A DNA stretch of 64,000 nucleotides from Gracilimonas sp031581265 (lineage in GTDB: Bacteria > Bacteroidota > Rhodothermia > Balneolales > Balneolaceae): NCBI RefSeq assembly GCF_031581265.1, contig NZ_JAVLBQ010000009.1, positions 1 to 64,000 of the forward strand, written 5' to 3'. A program made the position numbers and the translations under genes. Below the pieces are notes generated by a model. The model was not told the DNA's origin, made no database searches, and was given only the letters and a program-made list of their open reading frames with translations. Positions 34,633 to 43,798 of the stretch are shown one piece after another. Within the stretch, counting starts at the first letter, position 1; every line of letters begins with the position of its first letter.

Positions 34633-37600
34633 CTATAACACGTCTTCTACTTCATCTAATTTCACCCCAACAAGGCGCGAAATTCCGGTTTCCGGCATCG
34701 TTACCCCATACATCATCTCCGCCTTGCTCATAGTCTTTTTGTTGTGCGTGATGATGATAAACTGCGTGTCTTCACTGAAATTTTTAATCATCTTGGCGAA
34801 GCGCTCGATGTTGGCATCATCAAGCGGGGCGTCTACCTCATCCAATACACAAAACGGGGAAGGTTTGACCAGGTAGATAGCAAAAAGGAGTGCAATGGCC
34901 GTTAGCGTTTTTTCTCCCCCGGAAAGCTGTGAAATGCCGGAAGGACGTTTACCCCGTGGCTGAGCTTTAATCTCAATTCGAGCCTCCAGCGGATCTTCAA
35001 CATCCTGCTCAATCAGCAAGTCGCAGTAGTCATCTTCTTCAAAAAGGGTTTTAAATACCTGCTGAAAGTTAACACGGATTTTCTCGAACGTTTCATTGAA
35101 GCGCTTCGTAGCCGTTTCATTAATCTCATCAATCGTTTCGAGGAGTTGCTCTTCAGATTCCGTCAAATCCTGAATCTGCTCTTCATAAAAATCGAGTCGT
35201 TCTTTTTCCTCTTTATACTCTTCGATGGCCAGCGGATTCACTTCCCCGATGCTATTCATCTTTTGCTTGAGCCAGCTGATACGTTCTTTCGCTTCTTCCG
35301 GCGTTTTGTCTTCGGGAAGTTCACCGGTTACTTGCTTCATCAGGATGCCATAGGTTTCCCAAATGTGATCGGATAATGCCTGACTCTGCATCTCCATTTT
35401 TTCACTAGCCATATCGAGATGGTGAACCAATTCCATATTCACCTCTTTGCGGCGGCGGACTTCCTTCAGTTCTTTTTCAATTTCATTGATCTTACCGCGC
35501 TGTTTGGCTGCGGCCTCTTCGGCTTTTTCGAGGGCTTCATCAGCTTCTTTTTTAGCCTTTTTATTGGTGGTTACGTTTTCCTCCAATTCCTCAATTCTGC
35601 CATTCAGCGTTTCGATGCGTTCTTTACTTTCTTTAGTCGAAGTTTTTCGGTTTTCAATGCGCGACTTTACATTCTCAATACCCGTCTCAGCCCGCTGCAC
35701 ATCTCGCTCCAGGTTTTCGACTTTATTTTTGAGATCCTGGTGTTTGAGCTGTGTGTCGTTGTACCGGCTTTGGGCTATGGACCGTTCATCTTCCAGCGTT
35801 TCGAGAAGCTCTTTTTTCTCCTGCTGCTTTTCATCCAGCCCCAGCATTTTTTGCTGCAATTCTTTTTGTTTGGGCTGAATGGAGTCAAGCTCTTCCTGGG
35901 CGGTTCCCTCGCTGCTTTTGAGGTTATCTTTACGATTAACCAATTCGCCAATGTTCTTTTGATATACCTGAATTTTAGAGCTCAAGCTGTGCTGTTGTTG
36001 CTCCAGTCGGCGGACTTCCTGCTCTTTCTCTTTCAGGGTCTGACTGAGTTTGCCGATATCCAGTTTCTCATATTTCTCAACGATTTGCTGAAGGTAGTTT
36101 TCCAGTTTGGATATTTCTTTGGAAGTTTTAGCCTCTTCCTTTTCCAGTTTCTCAATTTTATCCTTTAGTCCAACCCGGATGCCCGCATTCTTTTTCTTAC
36201 TTCCACTTTGAAAAAACTTGGTTTTAGTGACTACTTCGCCATCATAAGTAACCCCTACGATACCATCCTTTTTCTTGGTTTCAGCATAGGCATCTTCGAC
36301 TGAATCAAAAACCATAACATTGCCAAGTAGCAATTGCTTCAGCGCAGAATATTCGCGTTTCGACTTCACCGCGTCAAACAAACCCCCATCCTTTACCGGA
36401 TACGTAGCAGCTAACTGATCGAGCGGGATAAAAGTAGCTCGCCCTTTTTTATTTTCTTTGAGGATCTTTGCTGCACGTTGGGCTTCATCCAGAGATTTTA
36501 CGACTACAAAATTAAGGACATCTCCCAGTACAGCTTCCAGCGCCACGGCATGCTTTTGATCGGTATCAAAGATCTCTGACACCGTAGTCATATCTTTGAA
36601 ATCAAAGCGATGATTTTCGATCAGGTATTTGACACTTCCGGGAAAGGCTTCATTGGAACTTGCCAAGTCATTCATTAATCGTATTTCAGACTCCAGAGAT
36701 TCTTTCTTGCTCTGAAGCGTACGAAGTTCATCCTTAATCTCATTCTGCTTATCGGCAAACTGCTCCCGTTTTTCACGGGCGGTTTCAAGTTCTTCTTCCA
36801 GCTCATCGCGCTCTATAACCAGATTATCGAGCTTTTTTTCAATCAGGCCCTGCTCCCCGTTCATGTTGTCGATCTCGTCATTCAGATCTACAATTTCATC
36901 ATTGATACGTGCGAGGTCACCCTCAGTATTCTCAAGCCGACTCTCAATTTTAATTCGCTTGGTTTGAAGCTGATTCAGTTCATTATTGGTAGCACTCAAC
37001 TCAACTTCAATTTCATACAATTCACTGCGTTCGCGATTATACTGCTGCTGAATTTGTCCGTATTTCTTCTTCGAATCTTCGAGCGCTTTCTCCGATTTAG
37101 CCAGTTCATCATCAAAGCCTTCCAGTTTGGCTCGGCTCGAATCCAATAACTCCGTAAGCTCTTCTAAATCCTTTTCACCCTGCTCAATATCCTTAGCATA
37201 TCCTTTGATGACCTTCTTCTCATTCTCAATTTTTTCCTTGGTGATACGAAGATTGGTATCGGCTTCCCGAATGGCGTTATGGAGCTGACTTACCCGGCGC
37301 TGAGCTTCTGCCTGCTGACGTTCTTTTTCAACCAGTTCGGCGCGTGCTTTTTCATCATTTTCTTCAAGCTCTTCAATGCTTTTGGTAATTTCTTTCTTCT
37401 CTTTGTCGGCATTGGTGATCCGCTCTTTCAGTGGCTCCAGCTCGTCCTTAATTTTATTGAACTCGTGGAGGGTGAGCGCTTTATCAAGGATTTCAAGCTC
37501 ATCTTTAAAAACCTTGGCCTTTTCAGCTTTCTCGGCTTGTCGTTCCAGCGAACGGGCTTTTTTACGAAGTTCTACCAGTAAATCATCAACGCGTTGTAAG

Positions 37601-38160
37601 TCTTTTCTTGTGTACTCCAGTTTTCGCAGGGTTTTTTTGCGCTGTTCTTTGTATTTGGTGACCCCTGCCGCTTCTTCAAACAATCGTCGTCGATCGTTGT
37701 TTTTATCATTTAGAATTTCCTCTACCATTTTGAGCTCAATCACCGAATAGGCATCTGAGCCCATCCCGGTATCCATAAACAGCTCCATGATATCCTTCAA
37801 CCTGCAAGTAGTTCCGTTTATAAGATATTCACTGTCGCCGGAGCGATAGAGTCGGCGAGAAATGGTTACTTCGCTGTATTCAATAGGGAGAATGCCTTGG
37901 TCATTTACAAAAGTGAGCGACACCTCAGCCATACCCAGCGCTTTTTTCTGAGCCGTGCCGTTGAAGATGACGTTGCTCATTGCGGAAGATCGAAGTAAGG
38001 AAGGACGCTGCTCCCCCAAAACCCAACGCAGTGCATCCACAATATTAGATTTACCACACCCATTCGGCCCCACAATAGAAGTAATGCCGCTATCAAACTT
38101 TACCTTCGTTTTATGAGCAAAGCTTTTAAACCCTTGTAATTCAAGTTCGGATATATACAT
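34633..38160 (-). CDS. smc: Chromosome segregation protein SMC
   Basis: A full-length 1175-residue SMC ATPase that condenses and segregates the chromosome, normally with ScpA and ScpB (not in this window). The N-terminal Walker A is GPNGCGKSN near residues 32-40. Long coiled coils run from about 165-500 and 675-1020, separated by the hinge (FPGSVKYLIE, then EAVLGDVLNFVVV). The C-terminal head carries the signature LSGGEKTLTA and Walker B with the D-loop (CVLDEVDAPLDDANIERFA). The ATG at 38160 (MYISELELQGFKSF) is canonical. It lies 111 bp downstream of frr in the same direction, with a long hairpin between. Confidence 0.97.
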   Translation of the reverse strand: MYISELELQGFKSFAHKTKVKFDSGITSIVGPNGCGKSNIVDALRWVLGEQRPSLLRSSAMSNVIFNGTAQKKALGMAEVSLTFVNDQGILPIEYSEVTISRRLYRSGDSEYLINGTTCRLKDIMELFMDTGMGSDAYSVIELKMVEEILNDKNNDRRRLFEEAAGVTKYKEQRKKTLRKLEYTRKDLQRVDDLLVELRKKARSLERQAEKAEKAKVFKDELEILDKALTLHEFNKIKDELEPLKERITNADKEKKEITKSIEELEENDEKARAELVEKERQQAEAQRRVSQLHNAIREADTNLRITKEKIENEKKVIKGYAKDIEQGEKDLEELTELLDSSRAKLEGFDDELAKSEKALEDSKKKYGQIQQQYNRERSELYEIEVELSATNNELNQLQTKRIKIESRLENTEGDLARINDEIVDLNDEIDNMNGEQGLIEKKLDNLVIERDELEEELETAREKREQFADKQNEIKDELRTLQSKKESLESEIRLMNDLASSNEAFPGSVKYLIENHRFDFKDMTTVSEIFDTDQKHAVALEAVLGDVLNFVVVKSLDEAQRAAKILKENKKGRATFIPLDQLAATYPVKDGGLFDAVKSKREYSALKQLLLGNVMVFDSVEDAYAETKKKDGIVGVTYDGEVVTKTKFFQSGSKKKNAGIRVGLKDKIEKLEKEEAKTSKEISKLENYLQQIVEKYEKLDIGKLSQTLKEKEQEVRRLEQQQHSLSSKIQVYQKNIGELVNRKDNLKSSEGTAQEELDSIQPKQKELQQKMLGLDEKQQEKKELLETLEDERSIAQSRYNDTQLKHQDLKNKVENLERDVQRAETGIENVKSRIENRKTSTKESKERIETLNGRIEELEENVTTNKKAKKEADEALEKAEEAAAKQRGKINEIEKELKEVRRRKEVNMELVHHLDMASEKMEMQSQALSDHIWETYGILMKQVTGELPEDKTPEEAKERISWLKQKMNSIGEVNPLAIEEYKEEKERLDFYEEQIQDLTESEEQLLETIDEINETATKRFNETFEKIRVNFQQVFKTLFEEDDYCDLLIEQDVEDPLEARIEIKAQPRGKRPSGISQLSGGEKTLTAIALLFAIYLVKPSPFCVLDEVDAPLDDANIERFAKMIKNFSEDTQFIIITHNKKTMSKAEMMYGVTMPETGISRLVGVKLDEVEDVL

Positions 38161-38164
38161 GGAT

Positions 38165-38275
38165 GGTGTTACGGTGTTTGAAGTGCTAAAGTGCTAAAGT
38201 GCTAAAGTGTTACGGTGTTAAGGTGATGCAAGGAAAAACCTTAACACCGTAACACCTAAACACGGTAATACCTAC
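38165..38275. repeat. GTGTTACGG-type repeat and long hairpin between frr and smc
   Basis: Starts with GGTGTTACGGTGTT, then three tandem copies of AAGTGCTA, then a perfect 17-bp stem GTGTTACGGTGTTAAGG (38207-38223) / CCTTAACACCGTAACAC (38239-38255) with a 15-nt loop. The same sequence style appears at 31081-31140. It lacks a T-run, so a role as terminator or as processing/stability element is open. Confidence 0.75.
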
Positions 38276-38841
38276 ACCGTCATTATTTCTTTTTCTTTTT
38301 TCTCGAGGAGTTCATCAACTCTGGCCGTGTACTTATCCGTTAATTCCTGAATAAGATCTTCGGCTTCGAACTTAGAGTCCTCAGAGAGGGATTCTTTTTC
38401 GACTGTTTTTTTGATGGCGTCGTTGGCATCCCTTCGAGAGTTACGGATACTGATCTTGGCGTTTTCTGCAATGTCTTTGGAGTGTTTGACGAGTTCCTTA
38501 CGTCGCTCTTCCGTTAATACAGGCAGAGGGATTAAAATGCGTTCCCCATCATTATTTGGGTTGAGACCAAGACCGGCAGACATTATTGCCTTTTCGATAT
38601 CCTCCATTCCGGAGCGATCATAGGGCTGAACGATCAGGAGTCGTGCTTCGGGGGCACTCACATTGGCCAGTTGCTGAAGGGGCGTTTGTGAACCGTAATA
38701 TTCCACTTTAATACCCTCTAAAAGGGCAGGATTTGCTTTTCCCGCACGAACGTGAGACAACTCCTTTTTAAAATACTTGGTGGCTTCATCCATATGAAGC
38801 TCAGCTTCGTCGATAATTTCCTGTAATTCTTCCGATATCAT
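38272..38841 (-). CDS. frr: Ribosome recycling factor
   Basis: Releases ribosomes from mRNA after termination, together with EF-G. The 189-residue length matches the family. Typical motifs: the N-terminal helix with HMDEATKYFKKELSHVRAGK, then NPALLEGIKVEYYG, PLQQLANVSAPEARLLIVQP and IPLPVLTEERRKELVK. Cytosolic, essential. frr usually follows pyrH, but the upstream side here is a 327-bp gap leading to a divergent E2 gene, so pyrH is not adjacent. Confidence 0.97.
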   Translation of the reverse strand: MISEELQEIIDEAELHMDEATKYFKKELSHVRAGKANPALLEGIKVEYYGSQTPLQQLANVSAPEARLLIVQPYDRSGMEDIEKAIMSAGLGLNPNNDGERILIPLPVLTEERRKELVKHSKDIAENAKISIRNSRRDANDAIKKTVEKESLSEDSKFEAEDLIQELTDKYTARVDELLEKKEKEIMTV

Positions 38842-39168
38842 AATGCCAAGGATTTGTTAAATGTATGCTAAATGACTAAAAGACGAAGTTAATAAAAACA
38901 ACAATGAGGACAAACCGATAGAATATCGAATATTGAAGTGGTTTTAGATGATAATTAAAAGAGAATAATCTAACTGTAGAAGAATGTATGGTAGTATTAT
39001 GAAGAAACTTTCAACAAAATATCACCTAAAAAACCAATCCAACAAAAAAGCGCTTTCTATTTTTCAAAGGAACGATACTTATTTTGAACTAATTGGAATT
39101 ATCCTGAACTTTAGGGTCCGTTGAAAATTCCTTTAAACCGCCTTTAAGGCACAAAAGAATACAATTTT
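38842..39168. other. Divergent intergenic region frr / E2
   Basis: 327 bp, AT-rich. It holds a short ATAGAATATCGAATATTGAA block related to the mirror repeats at 34597 and 53285. No clear promoter box at good spacing and no ORF. Confidence 0.4.
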
Positions 39169-40962
39169 ATGGCGAAGGTAGAAGTGGTCATGCCCCAAAT
39201 GGGCGAATCAGTGATGGAAGGTACAGTAATTGAGTGGGCCAAGCAGGTTGGCGATACCGTTGAGGTTGACGAAACCTTGCTCGAAGTAGCCACCGATAAA
39301 GTGGATACCGAAGTACCATCACCTGAAGCCGGTGTTCTCGTAGAAATTTTAGCTGAAGAAGATGAAGTGGTTGAGGTTGGAAAACCTATTGCCATCATTG
39401 AAACGGATGCGGATGCTGCCGGTGATGTATCTTCCGGCGGGGCTGATGAAGCGGAAGCAGATGAGGAAACACAAGAAGAAAGTGCGGAAGCCGAAGCTGA
39501 TACTGAAGTTGAAGAAGAGCCTGAGCCGGAAGAAGAAGCTCCAGCAGCTTCAGGTGGCGGAGACGAAGGAGAGCGCATTGAAGTACAAATGCCACAGATG
39601 GGTGAGTCCGTAGTTGAGGCCACCGTGATAGGCTGGAATAAACAAGTGGGCGATGAAGTTGAAGAAGACGAAACGCTCCTCGAGATTTCTACTGATAAAG
39701 TGGACAGTGAAGTTCCTTCCCCTGCATCTGGAACACTAGTAGAAATTTTAGCCGAAGAGGAAGAGACTATTGAAGTGGGGCAAACCATCGCTGTTATTGC
39801 AACGGGTAAAGGTGCTGCTGCTTCAGGCGGATCTTCCAAGCCGGCTCCAAAAAAAGAAGAAAAAACAGAAAGCACCTCTTCTGCTTCTGCTCCAAAAGAA
39901 ACTGAGACCGTAGCAGCTACTACCACTTCAAACGGAACGGAGCCTCAGCGAGTAGGAAGCGACGGACGATTCTATTCTCCGCTGGTACGATCGATTGCTA
40001 AAGAAGAAGGTATTAGTCAGGAAGAACTTGAGTCTATTGAAGGCTCCGGTCAAAACAATCGCGTATCCAAGAAAGATATTTTAGCTTACGTTGAGGATCG
40101 TAAAGCAGGTAAAGTTTCTGCTCCTTCGCAGCAAAAACAAGCAGCTTCAGCGGGTGGCGGATTAAGCAAGCCTACTTCAAAATCAAAATCTTCAGGCGAC
40201 TCAATTTCTGCCGGACAGCTCGATGTAAAACATTCACCTTCCGGAGATGTCGAAGTCATCAAGATGGATCGTATGCGTAAGATGATTGCCGAGCATATGG
40301 TGAAGTCTAAGCAAACATCAGCTCACGTTACTACTTTTGCTGAAGTGGATGTAACGAATATGGTGAAATGGAGAAATGCCAACAAAGCGAAGTTCCAGGA
40401 AAAAACAGGAACCAAGCTCACATTCACCCCACTATTTGTAGAAGCTATTATTACAGCTATGTTGGAATATCCGCTTATCAACAGTTCAGTGGTTGAAGAT
40501 GAAATCCACTTGAAGAAAGATATTAACTTCGGTCTGGCAGTAGCTTTAGGTGAAGGCGGCGAAGGCGGACTTATTGTTCCGGTTATTAAGAAAGCGCAGG
40601 AGAAGAACCTGGTGGGCTTAGCTAATTCTGTACATGATGTAGCCCAGAAAGCACGAAGCAAGAAATTGAGTCCTGACGACTTAGTGGGTGGAACTATCAC
40701 TTTAACCAACTATGGAAGTGTCGGTAACCTAATGGGAACCCCGATTATAAATCAGCCGCAGGTTGCTATTATCGGAACCGGTGCTATTGAGAAGCGCCCG
40801 GTAGTGCGCGAAGTTGATGGACAAGATGTGATTGCGATCCGACAGATGATGTTCCTGTCTATGAGCTACGATCACAGAATTATTGACGGAGCCCACGGTG
40901 GAGCATTCCTGAATCGCATTAAAGAGATTCTGGAGAATTTCGATATCGACCGCTCGGTATAA
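39169..40962 (+). CDS. Dihydrolipoamide acyltransferase (E2) of a 2-oxoacid dehydrogenase complex, two lipoyl domains
   Basis: A 597-residue E2. Two N-terminal lipoyl domains (residues 2-78 and 136-212) each carry the D-K-V lipoylation motif (ATDKVDTEVPSP with K44; STDKVDSEVPSP with K177). They are joined by acidic and Ala/Ser/Lys-rich linkers, then a peripheral E3-binding domain (FYSPLVRSIAKEEGISQEEL) near 264-310 and the acetyltransferase core from about 350 ending in SYDHRIIDGAHGGAFL with the catalytic His and Asp. The core motif resembles branched-chain or pyruvate E2 more than SucB, but substrate cannot be fixed. No E1 or E3 gene is adjacent; a terminator follows, so it is a single-gene unit. 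Confidence 0.9.
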   Translation: MAKVEVVMPQMGESVMEGTVIEWAKQVGDTVEVDETLLEVATDKVDTEVPSPEAGVLVEILAEEDEVVEVGKPIAIIETDADAAGDVSSGGADEAEADEETQEESAEAEADTEVEEEPEPEEEAPAASGGGDEGERIEVQMPQMGESVVEATVIGWNKQVGDEVEEDETLLEISTDKVDSEVPSPASGTLVEILAEEEETIEVGQTIAVIATGKGAAASGGSSKPAPKKEEKTESTSSASAPKETETVAATTTSNGTEPQRVGSDGRFYSPLVRSIAKEEGISQEELESIEGSGQNNRVSKKDILAYVEDRKAGKVSAPSQQKQAASAGGGLSKPTSKSKSSGDSISAGQLDVKHSPSGDVEVIKMDRMRKMIAEHMVKSKQTSAHVTTFAEVDVTNMVKWRNANKAKFQEKTGTKLTFTPLFVEAIITAMLEYPLINSSVVEDEIHLKKDINFGLAVALGEGGEGGLIVPVIKKAQEKNLVGLANSVHDVAQKARSKKLSPDDLVGGTITLTNYGSVGNLMGTPIINQPQVAIIGTGAIEKRPVVREVDGQDVIAIRQMMFLSMSYDHRIIDGAHGGAFLNRIKEILENFDIDRSV

Positions 40963-40987
40963 GTAACAACCATAGCTAACAATTTTG

Positions 40988-41016
40988 GAGGCGCCCTCAA
41001 AACGGCGTCTCTTTTT
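40988..41016 (+). terminator. Terminator of the E2 gene
   Basis: Eight-bp stem GAGGCGCC / GGCGTCTC (one G-T pair), 8-nt loop and five T. It ends 8 bp before the panC ATG, leaving little space for a separate promoter downstream. Confidence 0.7.
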
Positions 41017-41024
41017 ATTTGAGC

Positions 41025-41876
41025 ATGAAGCAATTTTCAGAAATCAGCGACATTCGAAAAGAAATTAAAGCCCTGAAAAGCACGGGGCAAAGTATTGCTT
41101 TTGTGCCAACTATGGGTGCTTTGCACGAGGGACACTTATCGCTGATTCGAACTGCACGTGAACATGCTGATGAAGTGGTGGTATCCATTTATGTGAACCC
41201 GGAGCAGTTTGGCCCCAATGAAGATTTTGAAGATTATCCACGCCAGATGGAAGATGACCTCAAAGCTTGTGAAGAGGAAGGAGTTGCCCTTGTTTTCACC
41301 CCGAATGATGAAATTATGTACGGTTCCGGGGAGAAGTATTTCGCCATCAATATCGAAGAGCTGAATGAGCATATGGATGGAGCCAGTCGACCCGGGTTTT
41401 TTGAGGGCATAGTACTGGTGGTAAATAAGTTGTTCAATATAATAGAGCCTGATATTGCTGTTTTTGGGCAAAAAGATATTCAGCAGTTTTTGATTCTCTC
41501 GCAGATGGTGAAGGAATTTAATCACGATATTGAATTGATTGCTGCCCCCATTGCTCGCGCCAATGACGGACTGGCACTCAGCAGCCGAAATGCCTACCTG
41601 AGTGATCAGGAACGAAAAATAGCTCCCGGCTTATACAGAGCATTGCAATATGTTGAAAAGCAAATTCGGGGGGGAGTGATGGAGCCTAAATTATTGTTGA
41701 ATCACCAGCAGGATGAGCTGGAAGCGAAAGGCTTCAAAAATGATTATCTTAATGTGTTTTCAATGGAAACAATGCAGCCGGTTCAAGAACTCGAGGAAGG
41801 AAAGCAATACATTTTGGCCGGCGCAGTTTACTTAGGGAAAACACGATTAATCGACAATATAATTTTAGATCTCTGA
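41025..41876 (+). CDS. panC: Pantothenate synthetase
   Basis: ATP-dependent condensation of pantoate and beta-alanine, the last step of vitamin B5 synthesis. About 283 residues, the usual length. Motifs: the HIGH-like VPTMGALHEGHLSLI near residue 30, VSIYVNPEQFGPNEDF, FEGIVLVVNKLFN, FGQKDIQQF and the KMSKS-equivalent loop LSSRNAYLSDQER. The start is set at ATG 41025; the TTG at 41019 would add two residues. panD follows 7 bp downstream, so both beta-alanine supply and use are co-encoded. Confidence 0.96.
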   Translation: MKQFSEISDIRKEIKALKSTGQSIAFVPTMGALHEGHLSLIRTAREHADEVVVSIYVNPEQFGPNEDFEDYPRQMEDDLKACEEEGVALVFTPNDEIMYGSGEKYFAINIEELNEHMDGASRPGFFEGIVLVVNKLFNIIEPDIAVFGQKDIQQFLILSQMVKEFNHDIELIAAPIARANDGLALSSRNAYLSDQERKIAPGLYRALQYVEKQIRGGVMEPKLLLNHQQDELEAKGFKNDYLNVFSMETMQPVQELEEGKQYILAGAVYLGKTRLIDNIILDL

Positions 41877-41883
41877 ACGAACG

Positions 41884-42306
41884 ATGAAAATCACGATGTT
41901 TAAATCAAAGCTGCACCAGATGGCAGTGACGGAAGCAAACCTGATGTATGAAGGCAGCATTACTATTGATCAGGATTTGCTGGATGCCGCTAACCTTTTG
42001 CCGTATGAAAAGGTGCAGGTCTTAAATATCACAAACGGCTCTCGCATTGAAACCTATACGATTCCAGGAGAACGCGGAAGTAAAGTGTGTTGCCTGAACG
42101 GGGCCGCTGCCAGACTTACCCAGGTTGGAGATCGAATTATTGTGATCAGCTATGCGGAGATGACACCCGAAGAAGCAAGGGAACATAAGCCGCGCGTGGT
42201 GGTTGTGGATGAAAACAATGAACCCACCAAAATTTTAGATAATTCACAACCGGGTACTAAATACGACTTAGAAAAAGGATTGGTAGATAACACGCTTATT
42301 GACTAA
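41884..42306 (+). CDS. panD: Aspartate 1-decarboxylase proenzyme
   Basis: Pyruvoyl-dependent decarboxylation of aspartate to beta-alanine for pantothenate synthesis. The 140-residue proenzyme has the self-cleavage site at Gly24-Ser25 within LMYEGSITID, where Ser25 becomes the pyruvoyl group. Lys9 (FKSKLHQ) and the later NGAAAR motif are as in the family. Organised as panC-panD, 7 bp apart. panB is not in the window. Confidence 0.96.
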   Translation: MKITMFKSKLHQMAVTEANLMYEGSITIDQDLLDAANLLPYEKVQVLNITNGSRIETYTIPGERGSKVCCLNGAAARLTQVGDRIIVISYAEMTPEEAREHKPRVVVVDENNEPTKILDNSQPGTKYDLEKGLVDNTLID

Positions 42307-42530
42307 ATACAGGATTTTGATTTCAGGTCTGAAATAATAGTTGGGTTTTTCGGAGAAAGCTTATTGGGTGGCAAAATTTTAATTTGTAAAAGGGTGAAAA
42401 CCAACGAACCCTGAAGCTTAAAAGTCAGTACAAAAACAATAATTTACAAGAAATGTAAAACTATTTTCGTAGTATATACGTCCTAATAATAAAGGGGTAT
42501 ATTTAAGTGCATTTTTAAAAATACAGACCA

Positions 42531-43790
42531 ATGAAAAAAAGATATTTAATACCAATAATTGTAATAGGATTGTCATTTGTAGCTTGGCTTATGTTTGGCG
42601 GAAATGCCAATGACAATGTTCAGCTTACCACCACACCCAAAAAAGGTGAATTTGTTGTTGATGTTACGACTACCGGTGAGTTGAGAGCAAAAAATTCCGT
42701 CGAAATTTTAGGCCCGCAGGGAGGCCGTGATATTCGATTATTTAACCTGACTATTCAGCGACTGATTCCAGAAGGTACGGTTGTACAAAAAGGAGATTTT
42801 GTGGCTGAGCTGGATCGTTCGGAGATCACCGGTCGGTTGCAAGATGCCATGCTTGAGCTTCAACAGGCACAATCTCAGGTAACGCAGGTTTCTTTAGACA
42901 GCTCTTTAACTCTTTCTCAAGCTCGGGACAACTTGATTAACCTGGAATATGCGTTGGAAGAGCGACAAATCGCAGTTGATCAATCACAATATGAATCGCC
43001 TGCTGTTCAGCGACAGGCAGAAATTGACTTGGATAAAGCCCGACGTCAACTTGCCCAGGAACGGAAGAATTATCAAACCAGGGTGCAACAGGCAGAAGCT
43101 CAAATGTTTGAGGTTGAGACCGACCTTAAGGAGGAACAAAGCGAAGTTGAAAAGGTCCGATCTTTAATGCAAGAATTTACCGTGTATGCCCCTGCCAATG
43201 GTATGGTTATCTACAGGCGACAAAGAAATGGGACTAAAATTGCTCAAGGCAGTGAAATTAGTGCATGGGATCCCGTTGTAGCGGAATTACCGGATTTTTC
43301 AGTGATGGAGTCAGTAACCTATGTTAATGAGGTAGATGTTCAAAAAGTAAACCGGGATCAGGAAGTGGAAATAGAATTGGATGCCATTAAAGGTAAAAGC
43401 ATGACCGGGATGGTAACCAGTGTGGCAAATATTGGTGAACAACGTTCAGGTTCTAACTCAAAAGTTTACGAAGTGATTGTGGAAATAGCTGAGTCTGACT
43501 CTGTGTTACGCCCGGCTATGACAACCAGTAACCGAATTATTGTAGATCGCCTGCCCGATGCCATGTACATTCCACTTGAAACGATTCATGTCCAGGATTC
43601 AACCAGCTTTGTATTTAAGCAGTCCGGATTATCGACCGAAATGCAAGAAGTGGAATTGGGACTTATGAATCAAAATGAGGCAGTAGTTCACCGAGGTCTC
43701 ACTCTTGATGATGTTATTTATATGTCTTTACCTGATGATACCGCGGGCATTGAGCGCATCTATCTTGAAGAAGAAATAACCTCTAACTAA
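42531..43790 (+). CDS. HlyD/MacA-type periplasmic adaptor subunit
   Basis: A 419-residue membrane-fusion protein: N-terminal membrane anchor (residues 4-20), a lipoyl-like half (VDVTTTGELRAKNSVEILGP), a helical hairpin with heptad character (residues 105-215), the second lipoyl half (FTVYAPANGMVIYRRQRNGT) and beta-barrel domains. It bridges the inner-membrane permease encoded next (9 bp downstream) with the TolC-like channel at the end of the operon. Substrate unknown. The 224-bp upstream gap probably carries the promoter of the whole operon. Confidence 0.87.
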   Translation: MKKRYLIPIIVIGLSFVAWLMFGGNANDNVQLTTTPKKGEFVVDVTTTGELRAKNSVEILGPQGGRDIRLFNLTIQRLIPEGTVVQKGDFVAELDRSEITGRLQDAMLELQQAQSQVTQVSLDSSLTLSQARDNLINLEYALEERQIAVDQSQYESPAVQRQAEIDLDKARRQLAQERKNYQTRVQQAEAQMFEVETDLKEEQSEVEKVRSLMQEFTVYAPANGMVIYRRQRNGTKIAQGSEISAWDPVVAELPDFSVMESVTYVNEVDVQKVNRDQEVEIELDAIKGKSMTGMVTSVANIGEQRSGSNSKVYEVIVEIAESDSVLRPAMTTSNRIIVDRLPDAMYIPLETIHVQDSTSFVFKQSGLSTEMQEVELGLMNQNEAVVHRGLTLDDVIYMSLPDDTAGIERIYLEEEITSN

Positions 43791-43798
43791 AGATAGCT

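Noticed and set aside
35419..36168. A 249-codon Phe/Leu-rich ORF opposite smc
   Set aside because: Antisense shadow of the SMC coiled coil (Glu/Lys codons read backwards); the smc frame is fully supported.
39144..39926. A 260-codon Ser-rich ORF opposite the E2 gene
   Set aside because: Antisense shadow of the acidic and Ala/Pro-rich linkers between lipoyl domains; the plus-strand frame has clear domains.
42307..42530. Possible riboswitch or leader RNA before the efflux operon
   Set aside because: I looked for conserved stems or a terminator/antiterminator pair and saw none; the region is AT-rich with only weak inverted repeats.
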